Translations under genes and position numbers: made by a program
Assembly: GCF_902506345.1 (NCBI RefSeq)
Contig: NZ_LR733413.1
Coordinates: forward strand, 2,788,617 to 2,852,616
Length of the DNA stretch: 64,000 bases
Direction of reading: 5' to 3'
Source of the DNA: Flavobacterium sp. 9R
Lineage (GTDB): Bacteria > Bacteroidota > Bacteroidia > Flavobacteriales > Flavobacteriaceae
Notes under the pieces: generated by a model
The model's database searches: none
What the model saw: only the letters and a program-made list of their open reading frames with translations
What the model was told of the DNA's origin: nothing
Shown here: in pieces, positions 62,491-64,000 of the stretch
How the letters are laid out: every line of letters starts with the position of its first letter
How positions within the stretch are numbered: position 1 is the stretch's first letter

Positions 62491-62688
62491 TTAGATATAT
62501 CTTTTGTTCAAAATTCGTTTAATATAGTAACTCATAATGCCTAAAATAGGGAATGAGATTATTATGAAGAGCCAAAACGGAAGCCCATATTTTTTCTCTT
62601 TCTTTACGATTTGTGATGCAGTAAATAACAATAATAAACCATATGCTAAAATTGCTATTGCAATTTCAATAGAACTTATTTTTCCCAT
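62491..62688 (-). CDS. Small two-helix membrane protein (PLDc_N-like)
   Basis: A 65-residue protein with two hydrophobic segments (about 8-26 and 36-55) separated by a basic loop (KKEKKYG) and ending in a basic tail. The segment FWLFIIISFPILGIMSYYI resembles the phospholipase D N-terminal (PLDc_N) membrane domain, found in many short proteins. Function unknown. Confidence 0.72.
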   Translation of the reverse strand: MGKISSIEIAIAILAYGLLLLFTASQIVKKEKKYGLPFWLFIIISFPILGIMSYYIKRILNKRYI

Positions 62689-62792
62689 TCGATTATTTTA
62701 ATTGAAGTAAATATAATATATTTTTTAAATTGAATGGAATCAACTTTATTCAAGCTTAAATGCTTTTGGGTTAAAATTAACGAACGTCCAAC

Positions 62793-62821
62793 TTTTATCG
62801 GAAAACTAATTTTTACCTTTG
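62793..62821 (+). promoter_or_regulatory. Candidate promoter of the aldo/keto reductase gene
   Basis: TACCTTTG at 62814-62821 matches the -7 consensus and TTTT at 62793-62796 stands 17 bp upstream, one base off the -33 consensus TTTG. The ATG follows 31 bp later. Confidence 0.4.
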
Positions 62822-62852
62822 GCTTTTTAGATTTTATAAATTTTCAGCATCA

Positions 62853-63890
62853 ATGAAATATACCACTTTACCCAATACTGATATTCAAGTCAGTAAAATT
62901 TGTTTAGGCACGATGACTTTTGGTCAACAAAATACAGAAGCCGAAGGACACACTCAAATGGACTATGCTTTAGAACAAGGTGTTAACTTTTTTGATACGG
63001 CCGAGATGTACTCAGTACCAGCGCGTAAAGAAACTTACGGCAGCACCGAACGCATTTTAGGAACTTGGTTCCAAAAAACAGGCAATAGAGACAAAGTGGT
63101 TTTGGCATCAAAAATTGCGGGGCCAAATCCTAACTTTACCTATATGCGCGAAAAGAATGATTTTTCTCCAGCGAGTATTCAATATGCTTTAGACAAAAGT
63201 TTAGAGCGTTTACAAACGGATTATATCGATTTGTACCAATTGCATTGGCCAGAACGTAAAACCAATTTTTTTGGACAACGCGGTTTTAAAGTGCAAGACG
63301 ATGCTTGGGAAGACAACATTCACGCAGTTTTAGAAACATTGAATGGTTTTATCCAACAAGGAAAAATAAAACATATCGGATTGTCGAATGAAACGCCGTG
63401 GGGAATTATGCGCTTTTTGGAAGAAAGTAAATACCATAATTTGCCAAGAATCAAAACGGTTCAAAATCCTTATTCGTTGTTGAATCGCTTGTACGAAAAT
63501 GGTTCAGCAGAGATTGGAATCAGAGAAAACGTGGGGCTTTTGGCCTATTCGCCAATGGCGTTTGGGGTGTTGTCGGGTAAATTTTTAACAGGCGAATCAC
63601 ATCCTAACGCAAGAATCAATTTGTTTCCTCAATTTTCAAGATACAATAGCGAACAATCGGCTGCGGCTACGCGTTTGTACAACGAAATTGCACAGCAAAA
63701 CGGATTGACGCTAACGCAATTGGCCTTAGCTTTTATCGAGCAACAACCTTTTGTAACTAGTACGATTATTGGCGCCACAACAATGGAACAACTGAAAGAA
63801 AACATCGATACGATTAATGTGACTTTAAGCGAAGAACTACCGCAAGCGATAGATGGCGTTCAGGCAAAAATTCCAGACCCAGCGCCTTAA
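62853..63890 (+). CDS. Aldo/keto reductase (Tas-like)
   Basis: A 345-residue NADP(H)-dependent oxidoreductase. The (beta/alpha)8-barrel motifs include VSKICLGTMTFG, the catalytic tetrad with Asp and Tyr in FFDTAEMYSVP, Lys in LASKI and His in QLHWPERK, and the NADPH-binding GLLAYSPMAFGVLSGKF and STIIGATTMEQL. It resembles the Tas/YghZ group. Substrate unknown. Transcribed alone with a terminator at its end. Confidence 0.94.
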   Translation: MKYTTLPNTDIQVSKICLGTMTFGQQNTEAEGHTQMDYALEQGVNFFDTAEMYSVPARKETYGSTERILGTWFQKTGNRDKVVLASKIAGPNPNFTYMREKNDFSPASIQYALDKSLERLQTDYIDLYQLHWPERKTNFFGQRGFKVQDDAWEDNIHAVLETLNGFIQQGKIKHIGLSNETPWGIMRFLEESKYHNLPRIKTVQNPYSLLNRLYENGSAEIGIRENVGLLAYSPMAFGVLSGKFLTGESHPNARINLFPQFSRYNSEQSAAATRLYNEIAQQNGLTLTQLALAFIEQQPFVTSTIIGATTMEQLKENIDTINVTLSEELPQAIDGVQAKIPDPAP

Positions 63891-63913
63891 GAAAGAACTA
63901 GAAATTGAATAAA

Positions 63914-63951
63914 TAAAAGCTGTAATCGTTGTTATGATTACAGCTTTTTTT
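63914..63951 (+). terminator. Terminator of the aldo/keto reductase gene
   Basis: AAAGCTGTAATC / GATTACAGCTTT stem around a 7-nt loop is followed by a T-run. The final 50 bases of the window show nothing else. Confidence 0.9.
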
Positions 63952-64000
63952 GTGGATTTAAAATATTTCCTAGAAAAAAGGTTTTTTTAACCTATAGCCT

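Noticed and set aside
1..64000. Prophage, integrative element, toxin-antitoxin, restriction or other defence system
   Set aside because: I found no integrase, phage structural, restriction, toxin or defence genes in the window; the gene content is core metabolism, translation, envelope and signalling.

Overview
The window is AT-rich chromosomal DNA from a member of the Flavobacteriaceae, most likely Flavobacterium. The evidence is the gliding-motility lipoprotein GldH, several matches to the Bacteroidetes -7 promoter element TAnnTTTG, little visible Shine-Dalgarno use, DUF4286, GH109 and ornithine-lipid type acyltransferase genes, and many short palindromic intergenic repeats. Almost everything is core or housekeeping sequence. 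I see no prophage, insertion sequence, CRISPR array, rRNA or tRNA gene.

Layout. 1-1022: a membrane-anchored small protein cut by the window edge and a lipoprotein with a truncated-haemoglobin fold. 1327-9894: a haem biosynthesis block (hemA, hemC, hemD, hemE, a small unknown gene, hemF, a DUF4421-like barrel gene, hemB), then a secreted DinB protein and a lipoprotein cytochrome c. 10358-15456: ogt, a DnaQ-like exonuclease, a four-helix-bundle (23S rRNA intervening-sequence type) gene between inverted low-complexity repeats, an SpmA/SpmB-like transporter and fumarase. 15679-22137: glyS, comF, sodA, TM2, a D-hydroxyacid dehydrogenase, nhaA and a PEGA-like protein. 22395-29026: a minus-strand run of proC, mgtE, rsmA, DUF4286, a TPR protein and serS. 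29200-34960: a second secreted DinB protein, a barrel protein, small cytoplasmic proteins (including a 59-residue gene), metG and a bacilliredoxin. 35026-40680: an RND efflux operon. 40883-43840: trhO, trhP and a ferredoxin. 44346-48451: ricT, gldH and a class A PBP. 48669-50140: scoA and scoB. 50197-54181: a GH109-type enzyme, an anomeric sugar kinase, a nucleotidyltransferase and a barrel protein. 54476-58534: a LytTR regulator, a secreted 14-residue-repeat peptide, and a TPR histidine kinase with its response regulator. 58587-63890: an OlsF-like acyltransferase, xth, an OmpA lipoprotein, a small membrane protein and an aldo/keto reductase.

How the genes work together. The hem block covers glutamyl-tRNA to protoporphyrinogen except hemL, and the late steps lie elsewhere. 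The trhO-trhP-ferredoxin group gathers the two known routes to 5-hydroxyuridine at the tRNA wobble position. TrhO carries a C-terminal domain that matches the C-terminus of TrhP (30 of 68 positions identical by eye). The GH109-kinase-nucleotidyltransferase run reads as an amino-sugar salvage path.

Most unusual signals: (i) the trhO/trhP shared domain and ferredoxin; (ii) a secreted peptide ending in three identical 14-residue repeats whose DNA copies differ only by synonymous changes, beside signalling genes; (iii) five copies of a structured element, each just 3' of a gene and in its orientation, with compensatory base changes; (iv) the four-helix-bundle cassette with terminal inverted repeats; (v) a histidine kinase whose 5' end carries a 17-bp duplication and appears to start at TTG. 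All functions are inferred from sequence alone.
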